From: Pseudomonadota bacterium
GTDB lineage: Bacteria > Pseudomonadota > Gammaproteobacteria > Burkholderiales > Burkholderiaceae_B
Direction of reading: 5' to 3'
DNA: 29,579 bases
NCBI GenBank assembly: GCA_023388835.1
Contig: JAEWFK010000120.1
Location: 1 to 29,579, forward strand
Position numbers and translations under genes: made by a program. Numbering within the stretch: position 1 is the stretch's first letter; every line of letters begins with the position of its first letter. This document shows positions 1-7,997 of the stretch, in pieces. The notes beneath the pieces are model-generated. The model was not told the origin of the DNA and searched no databases. It saw only the letters and a program-made list of their open reading frames with translations.

Positions 1-380
1 TTCTTGCTGCGATGGTAGGGTGTGCCGGCTGCCTCGTCAGCACCGAGGGCGGAGATCTGCACGACCCGGGGTACGCCCGCCGCAGCGGCTGCGCGGAAAA
101 GGGCAGCCGGCGCCCGGTGATGCAGGGTGTCGAAGCGCTGGCCGCCGCGCTCGCGCAGAATACCGACGGCATTGATAACCACATCGATGTCCTGCACCGC
201 TCCCCCCCAATCCGAGGGACTCAGCGCGTGGGAAAAATCCTTGGAAAGGTGCTGGACCGCGCCTACGCCGGGCGCAGTGCTGCGCCGGGACACCGTCACC
301 ACACGGTGACCGCCGCGCAGCAGGGCCTCAAGCAGCCGACCGCCGATGAAGCCTGAGGCGCCCGTGAGCAGGACTCTCAT
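1..380 (-). CDS. NAD-dependent epimerase/dehydratase family protein (N-terminal part; runs off the left edge)
   Basis: The reverse strand has an open frame from an ATG at 380 to the window edge (126 residues). It begins MRVLLTGASGFIGG, the TGxxGxxG dinucleotide-binding loop of extended short-chain dehydrogenases. It continues with DVVINAVGIL and RVVQISALGAD, and ends on YHRSK, which fits the catalytic YxxxK motif. The NAVGIL and ISALGAD stretches resemble the atypical, NDUFA9-like (complex I 39 kDa subunit) branch, so it may bind nucleotide without being a sugar epimerase; that is inference. A GGAGG ribosome binding site lies just upstream of the ATG (minus strand). The gene is divergent from the one at 470. 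The C-terminal, substrate-binding half is outside the window, so no substrate can be given. Confidence 0.85.
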   Translation of the reverse strand, partial: MRVLLTGASGFIGGRLLEALLRGGHRVVTVSRRSTAPGVGAVQHLSKDFSHALSPSDWGGAVQDIDVVINAVGILRERGGQRFDTLHHRAPAALFRAAAAAGVPRVVQISALGADEAAGTPYHRSK

Positions 381-469
381 GCAGGCCTCCGCGGAGACAC
401 ACGGTTACAGGAAGATACAGGAGCGACTGATACTCTACGCGGGTAATGTTTCCGCCCAGGAGAGCCAGA

Positions 470-937
470 ATGAAAATGTGGGTAGACATCGCCCGCCGCG
501 CTTTGCGATCGGGAAGCTGGGCCAGCATCGCCTCCACCGGCGCCTTGGCGGCTTCGGGGGTGCGGGACTGCCAAAGCGCCTACGCGCCCATCAACGCCGT
601 CAGCCATTGGCTCTGGAAGGACCGCGCGTTGCGGAAAGACGACCCTTCGCTGCGCTACACCGCATCGGGCTATGTGATCCATCACCTCGCCTCCATTTTC
701 TGGGCCAATCTGTTCGAGGGCATGGCCGAAGCGACCGCCCGGCCACGCAGCAACAAGGAAGTGTTGTTCGACGCCGCCACGGTGGCCGCGCTTGCCGCGG
801 TAATCGATCTGCGTTGTACGCCTGAACGATTGACTCCGGGCTTCGAACGCCGATTGTCGCCCGCGCCTTTGACAGCGGTGTATGTGGCGTTTGGGCTAGG
901 CCTGGCCTTCTGTGCTCTGACCGAGCGCAAACCTTGA
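470..937 (+). CDS. Hypothetical membrane protein (155 aa)
   Basis: I do not recognise a family. I chose the ATG at 470 because an AGGAG ribosome binding site (458-462) precedes it at normal spacing; an earlier in-frame ATG at 446 has none. The protein has a basic amphipathic N-terminus (MKMWVDIARRALRSG) and hydrophobic stretches near residues 20-34, 65-82, 100-115 and 132-150, so it is probably an inner-membrane protein with two to four spans. It contains the motifs INAVSHWLWKD and HHLASIFWANLFE, rich in His and Trp. Codon use resembles the neighbours, which supports a real gene. No functional link to its neighbours is evident. Confidence 0.65.
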   Translation: MKMWVDIARRALRSGSWASIASTGALAASGVRDCQSAYAPINAVSHWLWKDRALRKDDPSLRYTASGYVIHHLASIFWANLFEGMAEATARPRSNKEVLFDAATVAALAAVIDLRCTPERLTPGFERRLSPAPLTAVYVAFGLGLAFCALTERKP

Positions 938-1047
938 GCAAAGCGCGTACCGTTACCAGCCGATACCCTTTACATGCCTTGGGACAGTCGTTCTGTCTTG
1001 AACAGGCGTTTATCATGACCGGACCCTCATTACACTAAGGTGAAGAC

Positions 1048-1296
1048 ATGGGCATTATCAGCATGATCATCGTTGGCTTCATTGTCGGCCTGCTTGCCCG
1101 GGCCATCATGCCGGGCGACCAGAAAATGGGCATCATCATGACCATCATTCTGGGTGTCGTCGGCGCGGTCGTGGCTGGGTATCTCGGCGCTGCGCTGGGG
1201 CTGTACGAGGCTGGTGAAGGCGCCGGCTGGATAGGCTCCATTGTCGGGGCGATCATCGTGCTCTTCATCTATGGCATGATCGCCAGAAAAAGATAA
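1048..1296 (+). CDS. GlsB/YeaQ/YmgE family (transglycosylase-associated) small membrane protein
   Basis: This 82-residue, almost wholly hydrophobic protein has three predicted membrane spans (about residues 2-20, 27-46 and 55-76). The pattern GxIxGxLAxxIMPG (GFIVGLLARAIMPG here), a second GVVGAVVAGYLG segment and a C-terminal GSIVGAIIVLFIYG segment with a basic end (ARKR) match the PF04226 family. These small inner-membrane proteins are often induced by general or acid stress; their molecular role is not settled. The start is supported by AAGGTGAAG just upstream (1035-1043). The gene stands alone and is followed by a strong terminator. Confidence 0.9.
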   Translation: MGIISMIIVGFIVGLLARAIMPGDQKMGIIMTIILGVVGAVVAGYLGAALGLYEAGEGAGWIGSIVGAIIVLFIYGMIARKR

Positions 1297-1320
1297 GAAG
1301 GCCCACCGGGCAATACAGCG

Positions 1321-1346
1321 GGGCGCCGGCAACCGGCGCCCTTTTT
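1321..1346 (+). terminator. Rho-independent terminator after the YmgE-like gene
   Basis: GGGCGCCGG (1321-1329) pairs perfectly with CCGGCGCCC (1333-1341) around a three-base loop and is followed by five T (1342-1346). It sits 24 bases after the stop codon of the small membrane protein. Confidence 0.92.
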
Positions 1347-1449
1347 CGTTGTGGCGCCGTAACCCAGCGCCGTTCCCCGGCGCCAAGCAGGCCGCCAGCG
1401 TACGCCGACAACTTACAATAGCCGAGGTCGACGCCTGAAACGGGACAAC

Positions 1450-2910
1450 ATGGCGCATAGCTTCGAAGAACACTGGATCACGGAAACGCTGCGCCTGCGC
1501 GAATCGATGTGGGGCCCCCTGGAAGATGCCGCGGAAAGCGGTCGGGCCCGCGCGCAAGGCGGCGATTTCGACACTCGCCTGCGGACCCGCAATCGCTTGC
1601 TTGCGCGGCGCGAGCGCCTCGACGCCACGCTGGCCCGGTGGCGCCAAGTGGCGCGTCTGGTGCTTATGCTCTTCATACTGGCTGCGATCATCACCGGCGG
1701 CGCCGCGGCGGCCGGGGCGCTTGGCAATGGCGGCCGGCCAGTCAACCTGGCCCTGGCGCTCGCCGGCCTGCTCGGACTCAACATCCTGACCTTCCTGCTA
1801 TGGGCGGCGAGCTTCACGATGCAGGCGCGCAGCACGGGCAGCTTCCTGGCCGACGCATGGCTGAGGCTCACCCAGCGCCTGGCCCGGGGCCCCGATGCAG
1901 CGCTGCTGCCGCGTGCCCTGCTCGAACTCTTCGCGCGCGCGCGGATGTCGCGTTGGAGCGCCGGCCTTCTAAGCCACGGCTTATGGACCCTGGCCTTGCT
2001 GAGCGTCCTGGTGACATTGGCCGCCCTGCTGGCCTCCCGGCGTTATACCTTCCAATGGGAAACCACCTTGCTATCGCCGGAGACCTTCGTCATGCTCGTC
2101 CAAGGACTTGGGCGGCTTCCTTCGATGCTGGGATTCCCTCTCCCTTCCGCCGACATCGTCCGCGCCAGCAGTGGTCTGCAGGTATTGCCGGAATCCGCCC
2201 AGGCATTGTGGTCATCATGGCTGCTGGGTTGCGTGCTGGTATATGGCCTGCTGCCGCGTATCGTGGCCCTCCTTCTGAGCAGCTTCATGGTTCGCCGGCG
2301 CATGGCCCGGCTAAGCATTGATCCATCCCTGCCGGGCATCGCCGAATTGCACGACAGGCTGATGCCGTCGGTGGTCAGCACCGGCATCGATGCGCCCGCT
2401 CCACGCGCCGAAGCGGGGCCGCCAAGCGTGCCGGCCCATTGCGCAGAACCGGGGCGGCGACAGCTGATGGGACTCGAGCTGCCCGGAGACCTCCCCTGGC
2501 CACCGCGAGCCGCGCTCCCATCCGCAGTGAGCGACCTGGGGGTGGTCGACACCCGCGAACAGCGCCACAGGGTGCTCGACAAACTGCGTCATACATCCGC
2601 GGAACGCCTGCTTCTCTGCTGCGACGCGCGCCAGACCCCGGATCGCGGCACGCTCGCCTTGATCGGTGAGCTGTCCTCACTATCTGGCGACATGCGGGTG
2701 GCACTGCTGCCGGAATCCGATCTCGCCGCGCGGCGCGGACAGTGGCAGCAGCTGCTCCTCCAGTCCGGCTTCACGCCGGAGCAAGTGCAGGGAGGCATAT
2801 CCGAGGGATTGGAATGGCTGGCTGCCGAGCCGCCTGAGTCCGGAGCCGCGAGCGCCCCCATTGAGCGGAGAAGCCCAGACACAGGCCGCCACGATGAGGC
2901 AGTCCCATGA
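1450..2910 (+). CDS. DUF2868 domain-containing membrane protein
   Basis: This 486-residue protein has four clear hydrophobic segments (about 67-90, 98-122, 173-195 and 253-279) and a soluble C-terminal half of about 200 residues. The N-terminus (FEEHWITETLRLRE) and the paired helices around residues 65-122 fit the DUF2868 family, whose function is unknown. The last base pairs overlap the next gene by ATGA (2907-2910), so the two are translationally coupled. In Proteobacteria DUF2868 genes are commonly found directly before a DUF3482 GTPase gene, as here, which suggests the two act together at the membrane (inference). The C-terminal region (about 370-480) has an alternating alpha/beta character (RLLLCCDARQTPDRGTLALI, MRVALLPESDL) and may be a small nucleotide-binding-like or docking domain. 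Confidence 0.82.
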   Translation: MAHSFEEHWITETLRLRESMWGPLEDAAESGRARAQGGDFDTRLRTRNRLLARRERLDATLARWRQVARLVLMLFILAAIITGGAAAAGALGNGGRPVNLALALAGLLGLNILTFLLWAASFTMQARSTGSFLADAWLRLTQRLARGPDAALLPRALLELFARARMSRWSAGLLSHGLWTLALLSVLVTLAALLASRRYTFQWETTLLSPETFVMLVQGLGRLPSMLGFPLPSADIVRASSGLQVLPESAQALWSSWLLGCVLVYGLLPRIVALLLSSFMVRRRMARLSIDPSLPGIAELHDRLMPSVVSTGIDAPAPRAEAGPPSVPAHCAEPGRRQLMGLELPGDLPWPPRAALPSAVSDLGVVDTREQRHRVLDKLRHTSAERLLLCCDARQTPDRGTLALIGELSSLSGDMRVALLPESDLAARRGQWQQLLLQSGFTPEQVQGGISEGLEWLAAEPPESGAASAPIERRSPDTGRHDEAVP

Positions 2911-4289
2911 GCGCATCCTTGAATCCGTTGCGCCTGGCTGTCGTCGGCCATACGAACACCGGCAAGACTTCCTTGCTGCGTACGCTGAGCCGCGATCCCG
3001 ATTTCGGTGAAGTCCGCGACAGCCCCGGCACAACCCGCCATGTCGAAGGGCTGCGGCTGCTGATCGACGGTTTGCCTGCCATCGAACTCTACGACACGCC
3101 CGGCATGGAAGACGGAATGGCATTGCTCGATTATCTCGAGCAATTGACGGCACCTGGAGAACGCCTGGACGGACCCGCGCGTATCCAGCGTTTTCTTGAT
3201 AGTCCCGAAAGCCTGCGTCGCTTCGAGCAGGAAGCGCGGGTGTTGCGCAGGCTTCTGGAATGCGATGCAGGAATCTACGTAGTGGATGTCCGAGATCCGG
3301 TGCTGGCCAAGCATCGCGATGAGCTCGCCGTACTGGCGTCCTGCGGCCACCCGCTGCTGCCCGTGCTCAACTTCACACACAGCCCGGAGCAACGCATCGA
3401 TGAGTGGCGTGCCGCCATGGCGCGGCTGGGACTGCACGCCATCGTCGAGTTCGACACCATCGCGCCCCCGCTTGAGGGAGAAACCCAGCTCTACGACAAG
3501 TTGGCCTTGTTGCTGGACACCCACGCGATGACCTTGCGCGCGTTGAAGCAGGACATCGCCGAGAAGCGCCGGCAGCGGCGTCTGGATGCCATGTCGTTGG
3601 TGGCCGACATGCTGATCGACATTGCCGCGCTTCGCGTGACCGCTGCAGCCGAATCGGACGCCCTGGAGAAGGCGTCGGAGCAACTTCGCAGGCTGGCGCG
3701 GGAGCGTGAACAGCGCGGCATCAACGCTCTGCTCAAGCGCTACAACTTTCGCACGGCGGACTTCCCCGCACACGCTTTACCCTTGCATGGGGAACGCTGG
3801 GAAATGGATTTGTTTCACCCGCAAGCCCTCAAGGACGTCGGTCTTCACGTCGGCAAGGGGATGGCAGCCGGCGCCATGGCAGGTGCCACCCTGGACATGT
3901 TCACCGCGGGCATCAGCCTGGGCGCGGCAACGTTGTTGGGTGCAGCGGCCGGCGGCCTGTGGCAGGGTGCGGACAAGTTGGGCAAGCGGCTGTTGGGCCG
4001 GCTGAGAGGGTTTCAGGAGCTCACCGTCGACGACGCCGTCCTGCGCCTGCTCGCCATGCGCGGGTTGGCGCTCGTGGCGGCGTTGGAACGGCGTGGCCAT
4101 GCGGCACAGGGGCCCATAGAGATCGACAGCCTGATCGAAGACAAGGCCGAGGGGCTCCGCAAGGAAAGACTTCCCGACGAACTGTTGGAGGCTCGTGCCA
4201 GCCCCGAGTGGTCAACGCTGGCGGACGATTACGCGCCCTCCGCGCGACGCACGCAGGCCGTCAAGCAACTGGCCAGGCAGCTCGAGTAA
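2907..4289 (+). CDS. GTPase with C-terminal DUF3482 domain
   Basis: This 460-residue protein begins with a TRAFAC-type GTPase domain. The P-loop GHTNTGKT is at residues 14-21, the switch I region SPGTTRH at 39-45 and the DTPG switch II motif at 63-66. The usual G4 motif NKxD is not present; at the expected place after the strand LLPVL comes NFTH (155-158). Residues 215-275 are strongly charged and probably helical. Residues 311-352 form a glycine/alanine-rich hydrophobic stretch with GxxxG spacings, a likely membrane-inserting hairpin, which is followed by basic residues. The start overlaps the stop of the DUF2868 gene. GTP binding is well supported; the cellular task is unknown. A membrane-associated regulatory or remodelling GTPase working with the upstream protein is the simplest reading. 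Confidence 0.85.
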   Translation: MSASLNPLRLAVVGHTNTGKTSLLRTLSRDPDFGEVRDSPGTTRHVEGLRLLIDGLPAIELYDTPGMEDGMALLDYLEQLTAPGERLDGPARIQRFLDSPESLRRFEQEARVLRRLLECDAGIYVVDVRDPVLAKHRDELAVLASCGHPLLPVLNFTHSPEQRIDEWRAAMARLGLHAIVEFDTIAPPLEGETQLYDKLALLLDTHAMTLRALKQDIAEKRRQRRLDAMSLVADMLIDIAALRVTAAAESDALEKASEQLRRLAREREQRGINALLKRYNFRTADFPAHALPLHGERWEMDLFHPQALKDVGLHVGKGMAAGAMAGATLDMFTAGISLGAATLLGAAAGGLWQGADKLGKRLLGRLRGFQELTVDDAVLRLLAMRGLALVAALERRGHAAQGPIEIDSLIEDKAEGLRKERLPDELLEARASPEWSTLADDYAPSARRTQAVKQLARQLE

Positions 4290-4293
4290 AGTG

Positions 4294-4319
4294 GGGCTCC
4301 AGCGGAGAAATGCGAGCCC
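4294..4319. terminator. Possible weak hairpin between converging genes
   Basis: GGGCTC (4294-4299) can pair with GAGCCC (4314-4319) around a 14-base loop. It lies in the 36-base gap between the stop codons of the GTPase and the converging TPM gene. No T tract follows on either strand, so termination here is only a suggestion. Confidence 0.25.
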
Positions 4320-4325
4320 GGCGCT

Positions 4326-4832
4326 TTAAAGCAACACGGGCTCGTTCGAGAGGCTGTCGTCCGCGGTATCGGCGGCGTCGATCGCGCGGGCGCAGCACTG
4401 TTTGAGGACGGCTTCGATGTCGTCGATGGCGGTCAGTATGCCTTCTGCGTAGGCCTTCTCGAGCAGGCGAGCCTGCAGGCGCGCGCAGACAGCCTCCCAC
4501 TGGCCATCCTGAGCCGAGATCCCGCGATCGGCAATGATCTCGATGCGGTGCCGGTCCAGTGCAAGGTAGAGGAGCACGCCAGAGCTTGCCGGGGTGTCCC
4601 ATACCCGCAGCCGCCCGAATACTTCGAGCGCCCGCATACGGGAATCACGCTCATGGATGGGACTGACGGCCTCGATCGCGACCACCAGTTCCCCATTGTG
4701 ATCACGTTCGGACTCGCGGATACGCTGGGCGATCAGCCCAAGGACTTCAGACGTGAAATGGCGCCGCCGCAGCCACTGGCCTTCCAGGCTCGACCACCCT
4801 GTCATTTCCTTCAGCAGCGCCGGTGCGCTCAT
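4326..4832 (-). CDS. TPM domain-containing protein (cytosolic form)
   Basis: A 168-residue protein with the TPM domain fold signature: RRRHFTSEVLGLIAQRIRESE, then GELVVAIEAV, SGVLLYLALDRHRIEIIADRGIS (compare the DGILFLVA-LRIEVGYGL segment of the neighbour) and a C-terminal helix. Unlike its upstream neighbour it has no signal peptide, no membrane span and no glycine tail, so it should stay in the cytoplasm. TPM-domain proteins are named after plant TLP18.3 and relatives; a phosphatase activity is reported for some, and other members act in photosystem II repair or have unknown roles. The ribosome binding site AGGAG overlaps the stop codon of the preceding gene and the gap is 9 bases, so it is coupled as the third gene of the lemA operon. 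Confidence 0.85.
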   Translation of the reverse strand: MSAPALLKEMTGWSSLEGQWLRRRHFTSEVLGLIAQRIRESERDHNGELVVAIEAVSPIHERDSRMRALEVFGRLRVWDTPASSGVLLYLALDRHRIEIIADRGISAQDGQWEAVCARLQARLLEKAYAEGILTAIDDIEAVLKQCCARAIDAADTADDSLSNEPVLL

Positions 4833-4841
4833 GGTTTTCTC

Positions 4842-4990
4842 CTACCAGCTGCCGGAGGCGCCGCCGCCCCCGCTTCCACCACCACCGCCGCCACCGAAGC
4901 CGCCGCCAAAACCGCCTCCGAACCCTCCGGAAGACCCGCCGCCGCGGCCCCCATAGAAACCGCCACCGAAGCCACCTACAACGCCGCCCC
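4842..4990 (-). repeat. Glycine-codon low-complexity repeat in the TPM protein tail
   Basis: The 3' end of the gene is a run of short, imperfect repeats built from GGC/GGT glycine codons and TTC (units such as GGFGGG). On the plus strand it reads as alternating gcc/acc/gaa. Such tracts are prone to length change by slippage and to assembly error. Confidence 0.6.
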
Positions 4991-5771
4991 GACGTGATGC
5001 GCGTATGGCACCGCTCTTGCCGCCGGCGCCGAAACGGCGGCCGACGCTGGACAACGCTGCGGCTATCGCGCCGAACAAGAGGCCGAGCAGCAGGCTTTGA
5101 AAGGCCAGTGCCGTGAACACAGTCACCGCAAAGGCGGCGAATAGAGGCGGCATGAAAAAGGCCATCAGTCCGAGCGGAAGCAGAACCGTCTCCACCGCCC
5201 ATTCATCATCCCCGGCCGCCTCTTGTGCGGGAGGCGGTAAGCTTTCGCCTTCTATCAGCGCGAGCAGGCTGTCTACACCCGCCACCACACCTCCCGCGTA
5301 GTCGTCGAGCTTGAACCGCGGAGTTACCTGTTCACGTATGACGCGGCCCGCCAGCAGATCAGGCACCGCCCCTTCCAGGCCGTAGCCGACTTCGATACGT
5401 AGCCGGCGGTCTTCCTTGGCCACCAGAAACAGAATGCCGTCGTCCACGCCTGCGCGCCCCAACTTCCAGGCATCGAACACCCGACGAGCGTAGGACTCGA
5501 CCGTATCATCGCCGGTCGTTGGAACGATCAGTACCGCCAGCTGCGCACCTTTTCGCGCGTCGAGCGCCGCAAGCCGGTCTTCCAGGTGGCTGCGCGTGTT
5601 GGAATCGAGGGTGCTCGTCTGGTCGATCACCCACCGATCAAAAGCCGGCACGGGAACGTCTTGACCCCAGGCCGGCAACAGCAGGCCGAACAACCCGATC
5701 AGTGCGACCAGCAGGCGTGCGGCAAACGCAGCCGGCAAGCCGCGCAGCAAGGCGGACGGTGTGTTGTGCAT
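4842..5771 (-). CDS. TPM domain-containing, YgcG-like exported membrane protein with glycine-rich tail
   Basis: This 309-residue protein has an N-terminal signal peptide (hydrophobic 19-33, likely cleavage after AWG/Q near 36). The TPM domain spans about 45-175: FDRWVIDQTSTLDS, GAQLAVLIVPTT, DGILFLVAKEDRRLRIEVGYGLEGAVPD and a C-terminal helix. Two closely spaced hydrophobic segments follow (about 193-243), then a basic patch (RRFGAGGKSGAIRASRR) and a tail of about 47 residues made almost only of Gly, Ser and Phe that ends in SGSW. This layout is typical of YgcG-like proteins encoded next to lemA. The TPM domain is expected on the periplasmic side. It follows lemA by 13 bases. The exact function is unknown; a role in membrane or envelope stress with LemA is inferred from the conserved pairing. 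Confidence 0.88.
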   Translation of the reverse strand: MHNTPSALLRGLPAAFAARLLVALIGLFGLLLPAWGQDVPVPAFDRWVIDQTSTLDSNTRSHLEDRLAALDARKGAQLAVLIVPTTGDDTVESYARRVFDAWKLGRAGVDDGILFLVAKEDRRLRIEVGYGLEGAVPDLLAGRVIREQVTPRFKLDDYAGGVVAGVDSLLALIEGESLPPPAQEAAGDDEWAVETVLLPLGLMAFFMPPLFAAFAVTVFTALAFQSLLLGLLFGAIAAALSSVGRRFGAGGKSGAIRASRRGGVVGGFGGGFYGGRGGGSSGGFGGGFGGGFGGGGGGGSGGGGASGSW

Positions 5772-5784
5772 GCCGGCCGCCGCC

Positions 5785-6393
5785 CTACTGACCCGCCGTG
5801 GCAGGCAGAGTGAAATTCACTTCCGGATCACGCCGGATCTCGGCTTCTCGGTCGACGCCGTAGTTGGGCTTGACGTCATAGCCGAATATTTTCGCGGTAA
5901 TCAGCGTGGGGAACTGACGGATATAGACGTTGTATTCCTGTACCGCCTTCACGTAGCGCCCGCGCTCAGTCGCGATCCGGTTCTCAGTGCCCTCAAGCTG
6001 CGTCATCAGATCGCGGAACAAGGCGTCGGCCTTCAGCTGTGGATAATTCTCGGACACCGCCAACAGCCGTGACAAGGCGGAACCCAACTGCCCTTGGGCT
6101 TGCTCAAAGCGCGCCATGAGTTCGGGGTTGTCCAGATCGTCGACACTAATCTTGATCTGTCCGACTTGAGCGCGGGCCTGGGTCACCTCGGTCAGGACGG
6201 CTCTCTCATTCACCATGTAGGCATTCACGGAATTCACAAGCTTGGGCACGAGTTCGGCCCGGCGCTCGTACTGATTCAGGGCCTGCGACCATGCGGCCTT
6301 GACCTGTTCGTCCAGCCGCTGGATTTCGTTGTAGCCGCAACCCGACAAAAGGGTCACAAAAGGAAGGAAAAACAGCAATATCAGGCGTTTCAT
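5785..6393 (-). CDS. lemA: LemA family lipoprotein
   Basis: A 202-residue protein with a lipoprotein signal (MKRLILLFFLPFVTLLSGC; lipobox LLSGC with Cys19), so it should be anchored by lipid in the envelope. The LemA signature follows: GYNEIQRLDEQVKAAWSQ, NQYERRAELVPKLVNSVNAY, AVSENYPQLKADALFRDLMTQLEGTENRIATERGRY, and VQEYNVYIRQFP. The fold is a long helical bundle. It is the first gene of a three-gene minus-strand operon with two TPM-domain genes, a widely conserved arrangement. The function of LemA proteins outside Listeria antigen presentation studies is not known. Its promoter must lie in the 198-base gap shared with the divergent rhlE gene. Confidence 0.93.
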   Translation of the reverse strand: MKRLILLFFLPFVTLLSGCGYNEIQRLDEQVKAAWSQALNQYERRAELVPKLVNSVNAYMVNERAVLTEVTQARAQVGQIKISVDDLDNPELMARFEQAQGQLGSALSRLLAVSENYPQLKADALFRDLMTQLEGTENRIATERGRYVKAVQEYNVYIRQFPTLITAKIFGYDVKPNYGVDREAEIRRDPEVNFTLPATAGQ

Positions 6394-6591
6394 GACCTTT
6401 TTCCAGAGAAACCGCGTTGGACGAGATTACAGCAGCCGCGTCTACCTGTAAAATAGGCCGCTTAGCGTGCGAACCAGTCGGCACGCCCAGGGCAACAAGC
6501 TTTTCTTGTTCTCTTTTCAACATCCGTAAGAATCGTCAGCCTGGATTGGTATCTCTCGTCTCCGAGCGATAGGCCGTCGCTGGAGCACTCT
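6394..6591. promoter_or_regulatory. Divergent intergenic region between lemA and rhlE
   Basis: This 198-base gap must hold the promoters for both directions. No clear consensus promoter was found. GCGTGC and GCACGC around 6466-6487 can pair over a 10-base loop, in what would be the rhlE leader or upstream region. A GGAG ribosome binding site at 6582-6585 precedes the TTG start of rhlE by 6 bases and is the reason for that start choice. Confidence 0.4.
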
Positions 6592-7974
6592 TTGAATTCC
6601 ATCACTACATTTGCCGACCTCGGTCTGGCAGAACCCTTGTTGCGTGCCATTGCCGACGCCGGCTACACGCAGCCCACGCCCATCCAGGCGCAAGCCATCC
6701 CTCAGGTCATGAAAGGCGGCGATCTGCTGGCCGCTGCACAGACCGGCACCGGCAAGACCGCCGGCTTCACCCTGCCGATTCTTCACCATCTGTTGAACAA
6801 GTCCGCAGGGCAGCGCAAGCCCGGCCAGCCGCGGGTATTGGTGCTCACACCTACCCGCGAACTCGCGGCTCAGGTAGAGGAGTCTGTTCGTATCTACGGT
6901 CAGCACACCGACGTCCGTTCCATGGTCATGTTTGGCGGCGTCAACATCAATCCGCAGATCTCTTCCTTGCGCAAGCCCCTGGACATCCTGGTGGCAACCC
7001 CGGGCCGCCTGCTGGATCACGCCGGCCAGAGGACCGTCGACCTTTCCGGCGTCGAAATACTGGTGCTGGACGAAGCCGACCGCATGCTCGACATGGGCTT
7101 CATCCGCGACATCCGCAAGGTGCTGGCGCTATTGCCCAAGCAACGCCAGAACCTATTGTTCTCGGCCACCTTCTCTGACGAAATCCGCGGGCTGGCCACC
7201 GGTCTGCTGAAAGACCCCATCGAAATTTCGGTGGCGCGCCGCAACACCGCATCGGAGCTCGTCGAACAAGGCGTGGTGCTGACCGAACAAAGCCACAAGC
7301 GCGATTTGGTGAGCCATATCATTCGCGGCCATGGGTGGCACCAGGTACTGGTGTTCACCCGTACCAAGCACGGCGCCAATCGCCTGGCAGAAAAGCTGGT
7401 GAAGGACGGCCTAACGGCCGCAGCCATTCACGGCAACAAGAGCCAGTCCGCCCGTACACGTGCACTGTCCGGCTTCAAGGACGGCAAGATCGCGGTGCTG
7501 GTGGCGACCGACATCGCCGCACGCGGTCTGGATATCGACCAGCTGCCGCAGGTGGTGAACTTCGAACTGCCCAACGTGCCGGAAGACTATGTGCACCGTA
7601 TCGGCCGCACCGGGCGCGCAGGCAGCCCCGGCTCGGCGCTTTCGCTGGTCGATCAGTCTGAGTCCAAGCTGCTGAGCGCGATTGAAAAGCTCATCAAGCG
7701 GCCCATCGACCGCATCCAGATCCCCGACTGGGATCCGGCCACCATCGTGCGTACGCCGGTAACGGAAGAGCGCCGAGAGTCGGCGCCACGCGGGCGCCGC
7801 GAAGGTAGCGGTGGCCGCTCACGCCCCGGCACCGGCCGCGGCGCGGCGCCTTCTCGTTCGGGTTCCGGCGCTTCCGATGCCGGCCGCCGTCGCGAGACCG
7901 GGTCGGCAGACACACGGGCTCGGCAACGCCGCGCCCCGGCAGCCGCTTTACTGGGCAAGACGATCGACCGTTGA
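6592..7974 (+). CDS. rhlE: DEAD-box ATP-dependent RNA helicase, RhlE type
   Basis: A 460-residue superfamily 2 helicase with all motifs: Q motif (FADLGL...GYTQPTPIQAQAIP, 7-37), motif I AQTGTGKT (49-56), PTRELA (87-92), motif II DEAD (160-163), SAT (191-193), ATDIAARGLDI (305-315) and HRIGRTGR (335-342). After the RecA-like domains a basic tail of about 75 residues, rich in Arg, Gly and Ser, is likely to bind RNA. The length and short core fit RhlE. It unwinds short RNA duplexes and acts in ribosome assembly or RNA decay, often important in the cold. The start is TTG at 6592, supported by GGAG six bases before it and by family alignment; no ATG is available nearby. Confidence 0.94.
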   Translation: MNSITTFADLGLAEPLLRAIADAGYTQPTPIQAQAIPQVMKGGDLLAAAQTGTGKTAGFTLPILHHLLNKSAGQRKPGQPRVLVLTPTRELAAQVEESVRIYGQHTDVRSMVMFGGVNINPQISSLRKPLDILVATPGRLLDHAGQRTVDLSGVEILVLDEADRMLDMGFIRDIRKVLALLPKQRQNLLFSATFSDEIRGLATGLLKDPIEISVARRNTASELVEQGVVLTEQSHKRDLVSHIIRGHGWHQVLVFTRTKHGANRLAEKLVKDGLTAAAIHGNKSQSARTRALSGFKDGKIAVLVATDIAARGLDIDQLPQVVNFELPNVPEDYVHRIGRTGRAGSPGSALSLVDQSESKLLSAIEKLIKRPIDRIQIPDWDPATIVRTPVTEERRESAPRGRREGSGGRSRPGTGRGAAPSRSGSGASDAGRRRETGSADTRARQRRAPAAALLGKTIDR

Positions 7975-7997
7975 TTTAAAGGTTCAGTCGGACGCCC

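Noticed and set aside
2589..3773. A 394-codon minus-strand frame across the DUF2868/DUF3482 junction
   Set aside because: Both plus-strand genes are well supported by motifs and coupling; the frame has no domain and is a codon-bias shadow.
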